DNA of 64,000 bases from Turritopsis dohrnii (Eukaryota; Cnidaria; Hydrozoa; Anthoathecata; Oceaniidae), in contig BQMF02000257.1 in assembly GCA_027922465.2 (NCBI GenBank), positions 558,001-622,000 of the forward strand, in the 5' to 3' direction. Every line of letters begins with the position of its first letter. The first letter of the stretch is position 1. Position numbers and translations under genes: made by a program. Positions 44,001 through 53,578 of this stretch are shown here, in pieces. Below the pieces are notes generated by a model. The model was not told the DNA's origin, did no database searches, and saw only the letters and a program-made list of their open reading frames with translations.

Positions 44001-45247
44001 CAATAAGCAGGTCATGAGGGACACAATCGAAGGCTTTTGAAAGATCCATCAGAATTCCTCCAACGAAGTTATTGCTGTCTAATTTTTCCTTCCATTCTTC
44101 AATAAGTCGGATAAGTAAATGTTGAGTATTATATCATTTTCTATAGGCAGCAACAAATTTTGACATGAAAGGCTCTATTTGCATTTGCAAACATTCACCA
44201 ACTCTTTGAATGAAGGGTGTTATTGTACGCCTGTTATTGTATTGTTATTGTATGCCTGTATATATGCCAACTCTTTGAATGAAGGGTGTTATTGTATGCC
44301 TGTTTCGATGCATGAAATGTTACAAATTAAATGTTAAATGCTACTCGTCTCGTGATCATAATGCAAGACAGTTCTAAAACGATTTTGAGTGAGTGTTGAG
44401 TAGCTTTGAGGCTTTCTATAACACTGGCTTTGTCGAAATATTTAAGCATATAAGTATGCCACTTACCAGGCCCACAATAAACCAAAACATTTGTTTTCGG
44501 ACAAAAATTTGTTTTTATTTCCGTTGTATAGCTTGCAATGTATAGCTTGCTGTGTATACAAATTGAAATGCTTGAGTGCAGGGGCATTTTTTAGCTAAAC
44601 CTACATGCTAGTATAGTATTTTGCAAGCTAAAATGACAGTTTATGTATGGAGATCTTTTCAGAAAACTGTCAGGTCACAAGATTTTAGTTTCAACATTGT
44701 GGTATCACTTTTCTTTAGTGGATCTAATCGGTTAGCTGCAAGTCTGAAAGCATCTTCCAAAACCCCTATAGCTAAATTGTCAGGCTTCTCTTGCGGTAAA
44801 ACTGGGGATTCATTTGAAATGAAATTTGGTCCTGATCTCCGAGAAGCTGAAGTGTTTTTACTGGACAAATGGCCTTGTCGAAGTGGAACGAAAGTTACTT
44901 GCTTTTTTCGTAATCAGATGGGTGGAGCAAATCACTTTCCAGTTCATGGTGGTCTATTATTCAAACCAGAAGGGGCCCCGGGCTGGTTTCGTGTGGATCT
45001 GAATGCGCACGCTGTTAACTCCGTTCTGACCTGTTTTGCCGTTTTTGGTAGAGAGATCTCAAACAAATCTGTTGAGAGACGTGTAGAAGGCATAGAAGCT
45101 TTAAGCTACACAAAGGATACAAGACTGAGTGATATTATGCAAGCTATTGAAGACGTGACGGGTACTTTTGGAGATTATGATTTGACGAGTAACAACTGCA
45201 ATCATTTTGTGCAAAGAATTTTAGAAAATCTAGATTTAGTAATGTAA
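32058..45247 (+). CDS. B3: B-type putative papain-fold protein, 191 aa, split by a 12.6-kb intron
   Basis: Exon 1 is 32058-32104 (encodes 'MNFSKKLSNSLGTDR' plus two bases, donor GTAAGT). Exon 2 is 44719-45247 (after ttttctttag). Phase 2 matches the paralogues and the joined length is 576 nt, equal to A1 and B1. Sequence after the donor resembles the B5 intron start, and 44636-44718 resembles the B5 intron end, so the two exons belong together and the middle is insertion. Conserved blocks include 'GPDLREAEVFLLDKWPCRSG', both His in 'GGANHFPVHGG', 'WFRVDL' and 'SNNCNHFVQRIL' with Cys176. AATAAA lies at 45391. A start at 44621 would use intron sequence and is rejected. Whether the huge intron is still spliced is unproven. 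Confidence 0.7.
32371..33498 (-). mobile_element. Helitron-like family A, inverted full-length copy (1128 bp)
   Basis: It is a reverse-oriented family A element from CTAGCATGTAGC to GCGGGGGCAA. Flanks read '...attattata' on the left and 'ttatactatg...' on the right. The third copy has the uninterrupted 'attattatattatactatg' at about 54872, so the insertion fell exactly between A and T with no duplication. It shows no coding capacity: the frames at 32685-32924 are A/T-rich shadows. Confidence 0.8.
33738..35063 (-). mobile_element. Helitron family H, two head-to-tail units (reverse)
   Basis: Units 33738-34588 and 34589-35063 each read on the minus strand from TCTATATATTAATAGCCG to a GC-rich hairpin (GCCGCC..GGCGGC) and CTAG. 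The host sequence (family A) reads 'ttgga' before and 'tttctgtg' after. The inverted A copy shows the same bases joined (about 33040-33060 in reverse complement), so the site is A|T with no duplication. Units contain a (TTTG)n run near the 5' end. No Rep/Hel protein is encoded. Confidence 0.85.
35087..41939 (+). mobile_element. Helitron family H, eight-unit head-to-tail array
   Basis: Junctions reading GGCGGCTAG|TCTATATATTAATA divide the array into 35087-36385, 36386-36891, 36892-37552, 37553-38053, 38054-39063, 39064-39522, 39523-40531 and 40532-41939. Each unit starts TCTATATATTAATA(G)CC, has a TTTG microsatellite and 'aagtcacgcaaaatggtaga', and ends in a GCCGCC-TT-GGCGGC hairpin directly followed by CTAG. 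Two internal types alternate loosely: about 0.5-kb units with 'gacgtcatcaaaat', and about 1-kb units with 'catttagcacgtgc'. The array sits between 'aagcca' and 'tatttacaaac' of family A, an A|T site. All units lack replicase and helicase. Short frames within are shadows. Confidence 0.85.
35748..36178. mobile_element. 431-bp Harbinger-type MITE, TAA target duplication
   Basis: The ends 'GGACAGCTTTATACAGCC' and the complement near 36150-36178 ('GTATAAAGCTATCC') are flanked by TAA on both sides. A sister Helitron unit has the empty site ('acaaaagttaataaaaag' at 38696), which restores a single TAA. A 3-bp TWA duplication is typical of PIF/Harbinger. Confidence 0.85.
42820..44320 (-). pseudogene. 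5'-truncated CR1/L2-like LINE, RT domain
   Basis: The main frame 42940-44049 starts in the RT domain at 'DLSKAFDCVPHDLL' and contains 'GVPQGSILGPILFNIFINDL' and the catalytic 'FADDN'. It runs on through thumb and C-terminal domain to 'SATVYAFKNIIKMW'. The same frame continues upstream to about 44216 ('RVGECLQMQIEPF', 'KFVAAYRK') but is broken by a TGA at 44134-44136. The endonuclease is absent, as expected for 5' truncation during target-primed reverse transcription. A 30-bp segment ('ccaactctttgaatgaaggg...') is duplicated at 44197 and 44267. Inserted in the outer family A element. Confidence 0.8.
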
Positions 45248-46253
45248 AGAAACTTTTATAAAACCAAAATTTCTTGATAATTTTTTCAAGAATATGCACT
45301 TCGTCTTTCTGTATAAAAGCAATTGCATTAAAGTACTAATTTAGTAATTTCCTTTTCATTTCTTCGTCAAATTTTGTATACGTTTGCGAGAAATAAATTA
45401 CTAATACAGCAATACACAATACACAATCTGTTGACCAAGTCATTCATCATATTTTTCAAATCTAAGAATATGTTCTGAAGTCAACATTACAATTTTAAGT
45501 TTATGTCCATGTTCCCTTCACTACATTCAATCATTTCTTGCCATCAACATCCTATCGGGCATGTCTTTGCAATTTTTCTTTGAATACGTTTTTCGCTATT
45601 TCGCGAAATAAACAGCAAAACAACCGTCTTGTACGATGAGTATTGACCCAATGCTACATCGAACTTTAATTTGTTATCAAATTCCACAGTTGTGCATGAA
45701 CATTGTTTTTGCGCCGATATAACGTTGACGTATTTTACATTTATCATATTTATTCCCATATATTAAGTGCGAAAATGAACTAGTCAATATTTCAAAGTTT
45801 CATAAAATGTCAGAGGCATGAAGTCAAGCATATTTGTCACCCAAACAATAGATCCGGGTACGATTCCCGGCAGACTTTTACTGAATTTGAAATTTGATCA
45901 TAATTTTGCTTTCCTTTAAGCCAGTTTTCAATTGGATTTTGTGGTATGATGCGGCCTTTTCCAATTGAAAAATGTCCTAATATTTCCATGCAGCAAGTAA
46001 CTTTGATAATACGAGATGGTCTTTCTGGTGTGTTAGTCCAACATCATATTTTTTCTCAGTATCTTAAAAACTAAACGCGTTTTCAAACTCCTCAGGATTA
46101 TGGGATGTTGTGCTGTAAGTATCGGACTCGAAACTATTTGGCAACTTCAACAACAACAAAATAAAATAAAATCTACCAATGAAAATTTCCGATATGAAAT
46201 AATAGCGCACAGCTGTATGTTTTAAGGTTTGTAAAATCAATCGTCTGAAGTAC
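45248..46253. other. B3 downstream region, tRNA T-arm-like fragment
   Basis: No gene. At 45854-45870 'CCGGGTACGATTCCCGG' forms a 5-bp stem with a 7-nt loop like a tRNA T arm and carries a B-box-like core, followed by TTTT. The rest of a tRNA is not present upstream, so I call it a tRNA-derived fragment only. Up to about 45400 the sequence matches the region after B5. Confidence 0.35.
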
Positions 46254-46345
46254 CGTATTTCCTCTAACAAACGCCGCGGCGCTCTTTAAATTTTTGTGTT
46301 TTTGGCGAGGCGCTTATTAGAGGGCGGCGCTCTTTTCAAAATTTC
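46254..46345. mobile_element. End fragment of the CCGTATTTCC MITE family
   Basis: 'CCGTATTTCCTCTAACAAACG' after TA copies the left end of the element at 30632. It is followed by 'cgcggcgctc' and 'gcttattagaggg'. No complete right end. Confidence 0.65.
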
Positions 46346-46713
46346 AAATTTCTGTTTTTAAGATCTCAGGAAACAAACAAAGAGAACATGAAATTGACAT
46401 TGGAAAGTTGCATTGGAAAATGTGAAAACATTGAATTTCGTGCAGTGATTTTTATTTTGCGCTGAAGGAAGTTACAAGATCCAAAGGGAAACTACTAAAG
46501 AAGTTCAATTTAATTCCAATGAGTAAGTATTGAATATCTATAAATGGTTTCTAAGCAGTAAATGGGTGAAAACAACAACATCAACAACTTGAATAAGAAA
46601 TGAAAAGGGGATAAAATATTGAAGACTCAGATCTTAGCTGCCCTTGATAGAAAAAAGAACTGTGGCAATCCTTTTTTTTCCTTTTTTTTCTTTTTTCAGA
46701 ATGATGTATTGCT

Positions 46714-47394
46714 AAGGGTGAGAATATTTTTGTAACATTCGGAAGGTAATGAGAAATTTCTGATTACAAAGGAATGCAATAATTCAATAGACATTTTCAA
46801 CACGATCAAATGCTTCGTGTTTATTACGACATATTTACGCATGTCCATTTCTAGTGCTGCCCAAGCTCGTCTTGCTGCAAGTATCTTTGCTTTACGTAAC
46901 ACGACTCTGAATGACATTCATGAGTATTCATCATCAACTTCTAAAAAAGAAGGAGAAGGAATTGCAGTAAAGTTTGGTGCAGATCTAAAAGATGCTGAAC
47001 AGTTCCTTTTAACTAGTTGGCCCATACGAGTAAAAAAGCACATTGCCGTATTTTAAATGTATGTGGTGGTACAGATCATTTGCCTGTGCATGCTGGTTTA
47101 GGTTTTAAATCTGATGAATCAAATATTTGGCGTCGAGTCGATCTGTCTGCAGAAGAAGAAAGTGACGGTAGTTTTGTTTCGGAGGCAGTATTTGAAAGAT
47201 TTTTAGAATCTTCTATGTTGGATCGTCCGGTTATCGATGGCATACCTCAATGGAGTATATGATCTTCACACATCCTTAAGCGATATACTTGATGCTGTTC
47301 AAGGTGTTATGAACACATTTAGAGAGTATAACCTCCTAAATAAATATTGTAATCATTTTTGTCATAAGGTTTTAGAAATCCTTAAGTTAAAATA
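46714..47394 (+). pseudogene. A4: A-type pseudogene
   Basis: Close copy of A1. The start codon equivalent at 46714-46716 is AAG instead of ATG. The splice signals survive (exon 1 46714-46745, exon 2 from 46855). A 4-nt deletion near 47031 ('cgagtaaaaaagcac' against 'cgagctggcaaaaaagcac' in A1) shifts the frame just before the His block, and further small changes follow at about 47244-47260. The NNNCNHF motif reads 'NKYCNHF' in its local frame. With the start lost and at least two frameshifts it cannot make the protein. Confidence 0.8.
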
Positions 47395-47631
47395 AGGAAA
47401 TATTCTGTTTGCGACTTATGGATTCAAGCAGATTCAACATCCTTCCCTGATGATTTGATCGAAGGGAAGAATTGTATTTCTTATGACCAAAAGTGACATT
47501 TGATTCGATGAATATCTAACCAACATTGTTTCATAATCGTACAAATATTTCTTCCTGATACAGTTATTTGTTGTTATTCGTTTTTGTAACATAGCACATT
47601 CCATGTATATTTGATCATTTTGTTGCTTATA

Positions 47632-48172
47632 CCTTAAGGGAACTAACTTTCGCGGGTACAAATTTTCGCGGAAGATATTTTCGCGGAACTTATTTTCACG
47701 TTTTTTGGCCCTTTCCGCGAAATTAAGTTCCGCGAAATACAAAATAATGACTTGACCGCGAAAATTAACTCCACGAAATTTAAGATTTTTAAACCGCTAA
47801 ATCACTGGTTCGATTTTTAGCACCACGTGACACTCTGATCCGCTGTTTGCAGCTTCATAATTCAGTAAATCGAAATTAAGTTGAGATTCGAACCGTTTCC
47901 GAAATCATAAACATCTTGTAATTATTTTTGTAATTTTTTTTATGTTTTTTTGTTTGAAAAAAGGTTGGTTGATACTTTAAGCTTTAAAGTAGACAGTATA
48001 ATAGTTCTTCTTTCTCTTGATCTCCCTTCTCCGCATGACATGCTTACCGTGAAAATAGTTCCACGAATTTTGTAGTAATCCTTCAACCGCGAAAATAAGT
48101 TCCGCGAAACTTGCCCATTTTGACCCATCCAACCGCGAAAATTTATACCCGCGAAAATTAGTTCCCTTAAGG
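47632..48172. mobile_element. 541-bp MITE with CGCGAAA repeats, TA target
   Basis: The ends 'CCTTAAGGGAACTAA' and 'TTAGTTCCCTTAAGG' are perfect complements, flanked by TA. Inside each end lie three or more 'ttcgcgg' or 'ccgcgaaa' motifs facing each other. It sits between A4 and B4 and is absent from the A1-B1 spacer at about 7565. Confidence 0.85.
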
Positions 48173-48496
48173 TAGATGTTAAGCTATTATCTTACTTTCA
48201 AATATTTCCTTAACATCGTCGCCACTTCCTCTATCGAAACTAAGTTTCCTTTCCTGTTTATGAGATTTTGTTTTCATTTGGAGTTTATAGACTACATTTA
48301 CTCATGTCGTGTTGAAAGTTATAGTTTCTGATTGAACTGTTTTGGTGACAATGTTATGAAAGCTGCAATTGTTGTTTTCATAAAGGTATGATTTCAAAAA
48401 AAGTTGCGACAGTATATGAACTATGATATTCCCATTTTCTAATAAATTAAAACTTTTATTTCCATAGATAGATGATAAGGAAAATATTTATTTACT

Positions 48497-48595
48497 TATT
48501 CATTTTACGAATATTTTTACAGGATTTCCATTTCAGCTATATTTAAAAAGCTGTTATCAACTGCGTCCTGCTAAAAGAATATTTAAAAGAAGAGA
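48497..48595 (-). mobile_element. LINE 3'-end fragment
   Basis: 'ttttacaggatttccatttcagc' followed by 'gtcctgctaaaa' resembles the 3' end of the LINE at 22130-22190 on the same strand. Only about 100 bp is present. Confidence 0.5.
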
Positions 48596-48731
48596 CTGAT
48601 AGTTGTTGCTACATCAAAATTTAGGTAAAAATGGATCTAAATTTCTTGGCTTTATAACTTAATGGCAGTTGATGAAATTTCAGTTTACCAATTAAAGCTT
48701 TCACGATTTTATATTTTCTGCATTTAGAAGC

Positions 48732-49464
48732 ATGAGTATTTCAAAAGTTTTTGAGAAACAGGATGGTAGGTTCCATAAACGACAACTAATTCTTGCTTTG
48801 ATACTTTTCAAGTTGAAAAGACTGTGATGGCTTCTCATTACCAATAAAAGGCACAAATGTTAAACTTAATGCAAAATGTATGTTTGCGTATAGAGAAGCG
48901 ATGTCAATTATTTCGGAAAACTTTCACATCATGAAATCATAATTTTTGATAATGTAATAATACTCTTTTCTTAGCGGATCTCGATCATCTGCAAGTCTTA
49001 AAACATCTACGAAATGCAAAGGGGGGATTTATGGTCATTGGTCAGCTTCGTCTGTAAATGCCGGCAAAGGGCCTTCAATTCGTATCAAATTTGGTGATGA
49101 GCTTCGAGAAGCAGACATGTTTATATTGGATAAATGGCCTGTTCGAAGTGGAAAAAAAGTTACTTGCCTTTTTCGTGTTCATATGGGTGGAGACAATCAT
49201 ATTCCAATGCATGGTGGTCTATTAAGTTCATCAAGCTGGTTCCGCGTGGATCTGAGTGGGGAAAATGTTAATTCCGTCCTGTGCTGTTTTGCCGTTTTTA
49301 CTAGAGATATCTCAAACTCATCTGCTACGGGCTATGAAGAAGGAGTGGTAGCCTCAAAGTACAAGAAAGACGTCAGTCTAAGTGATATTCTGGAAGCTAT
49401 TCAAGAGGCAGCGGATAATTTTGGAGATTACGGAGATTGGAGATTGCAATTTGTTTGTGCATAA
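48732..49464 (+). pseudogene. B4: B-type pseudogene
   Basis: Close copy of B1 with exon 1 at 48732-48765 and exon 2 from 48975. Exon 1 is 34 nt against 35 in B1, so the phase no longer fits exon 2. Most of the core is intact ('GDELREADMFILDKWPVRSG', 'GGDNHIPMHGG', 'WFRVDL'), with a small in-frame deletion after 'GGLL'. At the C-terminus the DNA for the NNCNHF block is replaced by a short scrambled stretch ('ggagattacggagattgg'), and the frame ends 'DWRLQFVCA', without the Cys. Both defects point to loss of function. A shorter protein from an internal ATG (49117) would still lack the Cys. Confidence 0.8.
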
Positions 49465-50780
49465 GATTTTAGAAAATCTAAAGTTGGTATAATGTATAAA
49501 AACATTTATGTACTTATCGCTTGCTAATGATTTGCTTTTAAAAACTTTGAGTCGGTTGTCTCAATGGTGCAGTGAAGACAAGATTTTAAGAGGGTTTTGT
49601 TCCACCCTTGACATTCATCCAGTATACTTTAGATTCCTTGTGTGTATATATGGCATTTTGGATGTTCTGAATATTCTGTAATTTGTATTCTCATTAAGAG
49701 AAGAATATAAGTAAACAGAAAAACTTTTTTATTGAAGAAGGGAACAACTCAACAACAACTCAAAAGAGAAAATGAATTTGAAAATCATTGATATCAAACT
49801 TTCCAAAAAATGTTTATGTATCTACTTTGTTTAGCGTCAAAGTTTCGTTTGCAACCTCGACCGAGAAATCATCGGATATTGGTTGCTGAGTTGGTAAGAG
49901 AAGGTAAGCAAATTGGAACGCTATTTTACTATAGTGGAAACTCTTTAAGACCGGTATCACACAAGATGGAGAAACCTTTTTATAACTGACACTTGGTCAT
50001 TCCCCTGCATTACTGACCCAACATGAGAAAATCTCTATAAAATGAAAGTTTATTTGCTCCGCTCCAAAGTGTGCATGTGATAGGGGTTTCACTGTATTTC
50101 CTGGTGTAGGATAGTTTAAATATATTATAATATAATATAATATATAATATGACATAATGTAATATAATGATAAAATAATGCAAATTTAAACTGAATTTCG
50201 ATAGAGAAAATGGCGATGATACAAATAGAATTTCTTAACACTGGAATACTTCCATAGTCTGCAGATTGGTTTTTAAATGATGATTGAATGCACTTTTCAC
50301 TTCTTGTCATACTCGTAATAGATTATAAGGTGTATAAAGGTGTTCAATATGTATTTAATATAGTATCGCAGCTAAAGCTGCTATATTGTGCGAAAGCTTA
50401 CACTGTTACGTAGTAGTAATTCATGTCTGCCAAAAATCAAAAACTCTTATTTCAACTTGGTTCATAAATAAATCTTGAATATTTAGTCGATGCATCAAAG
50501 ATTCTGTCCCACAGTTTCGGCATTCTTTATTTCTGCTGATAAAGGGAAAACATAAAATCCATAGGGAAATTACTGAACAAGATAAAATTCCACTGATTAA
50601 GTATCGATTATCTATAAAATGGTTTCTAAGCGTCTTGCTAAACGTTGATTGAGTTAAATATATGTATACAAAAAACAACAACAACTAGAATAAATAATAA
50701 ATCAGTAATAACATATTGAAAACTCAGATAAAAGCTGCTCTGGATTTAAATAAGAATGATTGCAATCATATTGTTTCTTT
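49465..50780. other. B4-A5 spacer, no gene seen
   Basis: Downstream sequence shared with B1 (to about 50110), an AT-rich 'ataatataat' stretch (50122-50175), then the A5 upstream flank (50440-50770), which matches 31400-31720. No gene. Confidence 0.6.
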
Positions 50781-50795
50781 CAGTGGTATATCGCT

Positions 50796-51350
50796 ATGAG
50801 TAGAAGGACTATAGAAAAGCAATAAAAATTTCTGTTTATTAAGGAAGTTAATCTAGTAGTTAGTTTCCGCACGATCAATCATTTGATATCATTTTGACCT
50901 AATATACACTTATCCTTTTATATTGCTGATGAATCTCGTCACTTGAATCATTCATGATTAATCAAAACGAAGAGACGTCATTTGCAGTAAAGTTTGATGT
51001 AGATCCTAAAAAGTGCCGAGTAATTTGGCGCGAGTTGAACTGGTCGCTGTCGTACTTTAAATGTATGTGGAAGTACAGACCATGATGGTTCATTCTAGTT
51101 TAATTTTTTAGGTTCGCTGAATCAAGTATTTTCTGTCGAGTTCACCTTTTTTTGTGAAAGCTGTTTTTGAAAGCTTTTTAGAGTCTAATTCGCTAGATCA
51201 CCATGGAACCAATGACGAAATTACAATCAAGTATCATCTGCTTATATCGAATAAAACTTTAGATGCTGAAAAGTAAACACTTTTGGAAAATATAAACGTT
51301 TCAATAAATATTGCTTGATAAGGTTTTATACATTCCTTGATTAAAGTTTG
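50796..51350 (+). pseudogene. A5: strongly decayed A-type pseudogene
   Basis: The exon 1 remnant at 50796 ('atgagtagaaggact') has lost its GT donor (GC in its place). The exon 2 remnant from about 50955 still shows 'tttgcagtaaagtttgatgt' (A1 'GCAGTAAAGTTTGGTGC') and later 'gaagctgtttttgaaagc', 'gatcaccatgga' and 'tattgcttgataaggtttta', but stops and indels occur in every frame. Confidence 0.7.
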
Positions 51351-52185
51351 CGGATATATATTAGTGACTTTTCATTCAATCAACATCTCAATAACACTGT
51401 GAAAGTTCTGTAAAAATTCAAACTGGATACATTTATTAGTTGTTATCTGTTATTTTGTAATGCACCTTTTATGTGCATTTACTCCTTATATTGCTTATAG
51501 ATGTTGATCACCTGCATGCAATATGAAATACTTATTTCTTTTCATGAATCCTCCATTTTCATAAATTCTTCTTTCCATTTGCATCATCGCAGTTTATATT
51601 CCTGTTTGTATGACTTTGTTTTCATTCTGAGACGGTTTTTAGACTACATTTGCTCATGGCATGCTAAAATCTTTGTGATATAAAATAAAACTATATGTTA
51701 TGAAGGCTTAAATTTCTTGTTTCCTTGAGAGGTTGTCATCAAAAAAAGAAACATTATCATCATTAATGTGAACAGGATGTAAACTTACCACCTTCCTCTA
51801 TTTGAATCGTTTAAGAATTTTATTTCCTTAGGTAAATTATAAGAAAAGATATTTAAGTAAAGAAGCTTCAAAAACAGTCGCTGCTGCAACAAAAAAAGGC
51901 AAGCTATTTTATGAATTTTAATGTTTTGTTTCAAAATGAAATTTATTGTGAAATATAAATGCAGTGTACAGATTTCAAATTTTCGAAATCTCGAGTGCGA
52001 AAAATAGAAGAATTTTCACAATGCATGGAAATAATTTTCTTATTTGATAGCTAAAGCACATTTATTTTTGCTTCTACCTTTTCTTTTCGATTTTTGAAAA
52101 ATAAATGTTTGTGACAGAGATTCCTTATTACCCTTGTAACCCTTTCTAGGATTCTGTAATTAGCGCTTACACCAATTTAAATTTT
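51351..52185. other. A5-B5 spacer, no gene seen
   Basis: Shares 51560-51690 with the region before B3 (31875-32005), with 'gtttttagactacatttg' and 'tcatggc'. No supported coding frame. Confidence 0.55.
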
Positions 52186-52199
52186 CTTAATTTAGAAGC

Positions 52200-52959
52200 A
52201 TGAGTTTTGGACCGTCAACATGGTAAGTTTCTTTGACGATATTTTATTAATAAAATGTTTGGAAGTTTGAATGACTCCCTTTCATTGTCAATAGGAGCCG
52301 CAAAATTGAATGTAAAATTTACATTTTTGTATGGAGAAGCATTACAATCGGTTAAGAAAACTGTCAAGTCGCAAAATTTAAGTTTTAATATTGTAATATG
52401 ACTTTTCTTTAGTGGATCTAAAAGGGCATTGGCAAGTCTACAAGCATCTTCCAAAACTAATATAGATAAATTGTTACACTTCCCTTCTAAGTCTAAGTTC
52501 TCTGGTGGTAAAGGAGAGAATACATTTGTAATAAGATTTGGAGATAATCTCCGAGATGCTGAAATGTTTTTATTGGATGAATGGCCTGTTCTAAGTGGAA
52601 GGAAAGTTACTTGCTTTTTTCGTAATCATATGGGTGGAAAAAATCATGCTGCAGTGCATGGTGGTTTATTATTCAAACCAGAAGGGAACCCATGCTGGTT
52701 TCGTGTGGATCTGGATGTTGACAATGTAAATTCCGTGGAGTGCTGTTTTGCCGTTTTTACTAAAGATATCTCAAACAGAGATGTTGAGAGACGTGTAGAA
52801 GGTATAAAAGCTTTAAGCTACACAAAGGATGCAAGTCTGAGTGATATTGTACAAGCCATTGAAGACGTGACGGGTACTTTTGGAGAGTATAATTTGGGGT
52901 GGAACAACTGCAATCATTTTGTGCACAGAATTTTACAAAATCTAAATTTAGAAAAGTAA
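52200..52959 (+). CDS. B5: intact B-type putative papain-fold protein, 189 aa
   Basis: Exon 1 is 52200-52222 (encodes 'MSFGPST' plus two bases, donor GTAAGT) and exon 2 is 52413-52959 (after ttttctttag). The intron is 190 bp, phase 2. An AG acceptor sits 4 nt before the ATG (attttcttaatttag). Blocks are 'GDNLRDAEMFLLDEWPVLSG', both His in 'GGKNHAAVHGG', 'WFRVDL', 'ASLSDIVQAI' and 'WNNCNHFVHRIL' with Cys174. It is closest to B3 in coding, intron and 3' sequence ('VERRVEGI', 'ALSYTKD'), so B3 and B5 form one subtype and B1 and B4 another. All putative catalytic residues are present. Starting at the TTG at 52429 would skip exon 1 and is not adopted. Confidence 0.8.
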
Positions 52960-53116
52960 AGAAACTTTTGTTAAACTAGAATTTCTTGATAATGTTTTCA
53001 AGAATATGCACTTCGTTTGTCTGTATAAAAGCAATTGCATTAAAAATACTAATTTAGCAATTTCCTTTTCATTTTTTCGTCAAAGTTTGTATACGTTTGA
53101 AAGAAATCTTCTTATA

Positions 53117-53578
53117 TAGGGTGTCTCGCAAAACCTAGGTCCTAAAAGAAAGTTCAATATAATTGAGGAAAGTGGAGGTTTTTAGAAACATTGAATTTTA
53201 GTAGAAACTTTAACTTAATACCTTTTAACTCCAATTTGAATTTTGAAAAAAGCTTAAATTGGAGTTGAAATTTATCAGAATTTCTGATAAGTTGTCGATC
53301 TTGCTGCAACAAATTGCACTCGGCAACAATTCTTTGTTGTTATGTTTGGAGGCTATTTGGTGGTGACAAGTAAACCTTTTTCTTCAAATAGACCCACAAA
53401 ACAAAGTCACAAGGCGTGAGGTCAGGTGACCGTGGAGGCGATTCATGATTATTGAAGAGACTTATTGTTACACTCACACAAACTTTCACACAGTGAAAAA
53501 TGTTTTTCAAAAACGCTGTTAGATGTGCAGATATCCCTTCTTAAATTTTGGGCCCCGGTTTTTGCGAGACACCCTGTA
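53117..53578 (-). pseudogene. Deleted mariner-like element with transposase remnant
   Basis: The ends 'GGGTGTCTCGCAAAA' and 'TTTTGCGAGACACCC' are complements beside TA. Minus-strand translation near 53350-53455 gives 'PPRSPDLTPCDFVLWVYLKK', the block around the third catalytic Asp of mariner transposases. The first two catalytic regions are missing. Confidence 0.75.

Larger units (their letters stand above)
32133..44611 (+). mobile_element. Helitron-like family A, outer copy with nested insertions
   Basis: It begins 'TTGCCCCCGCAGCGAGCG' after an A (32132) and ends 'ACCTACATGCTAG' before a T (44612), inside the B3 intron, without a target duplication. The 3' end has a small hairpin (TAGCT/AGCTA in the other copies) a few bases before CTAG. 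A 'gcagggggca' (GCGGGGGC in other copies) just upstream mirrors the 5' GCCCCCGC, so the inverted repeats are asymmetric, as described for Helentrons. Own sequence remains at 32133-32370, 33499-33737, 35064-35086, 41940-42390 and about 44430-44611. No replicase or helicase was found. Confidence 0.7.

Noticed and set aside
44621..44718. First 33 codons of a B3 frame starting at 44621
   Set aside because: This stretch aligns to the intron end of B5, and a proper first exon with matching phase exists at 32058.
45851..45880. tRNA gene with a good T arm and TTTT
   Set aside because: Only the T arm is present; no D arm, anticodon arm or acceptor stem upstream.
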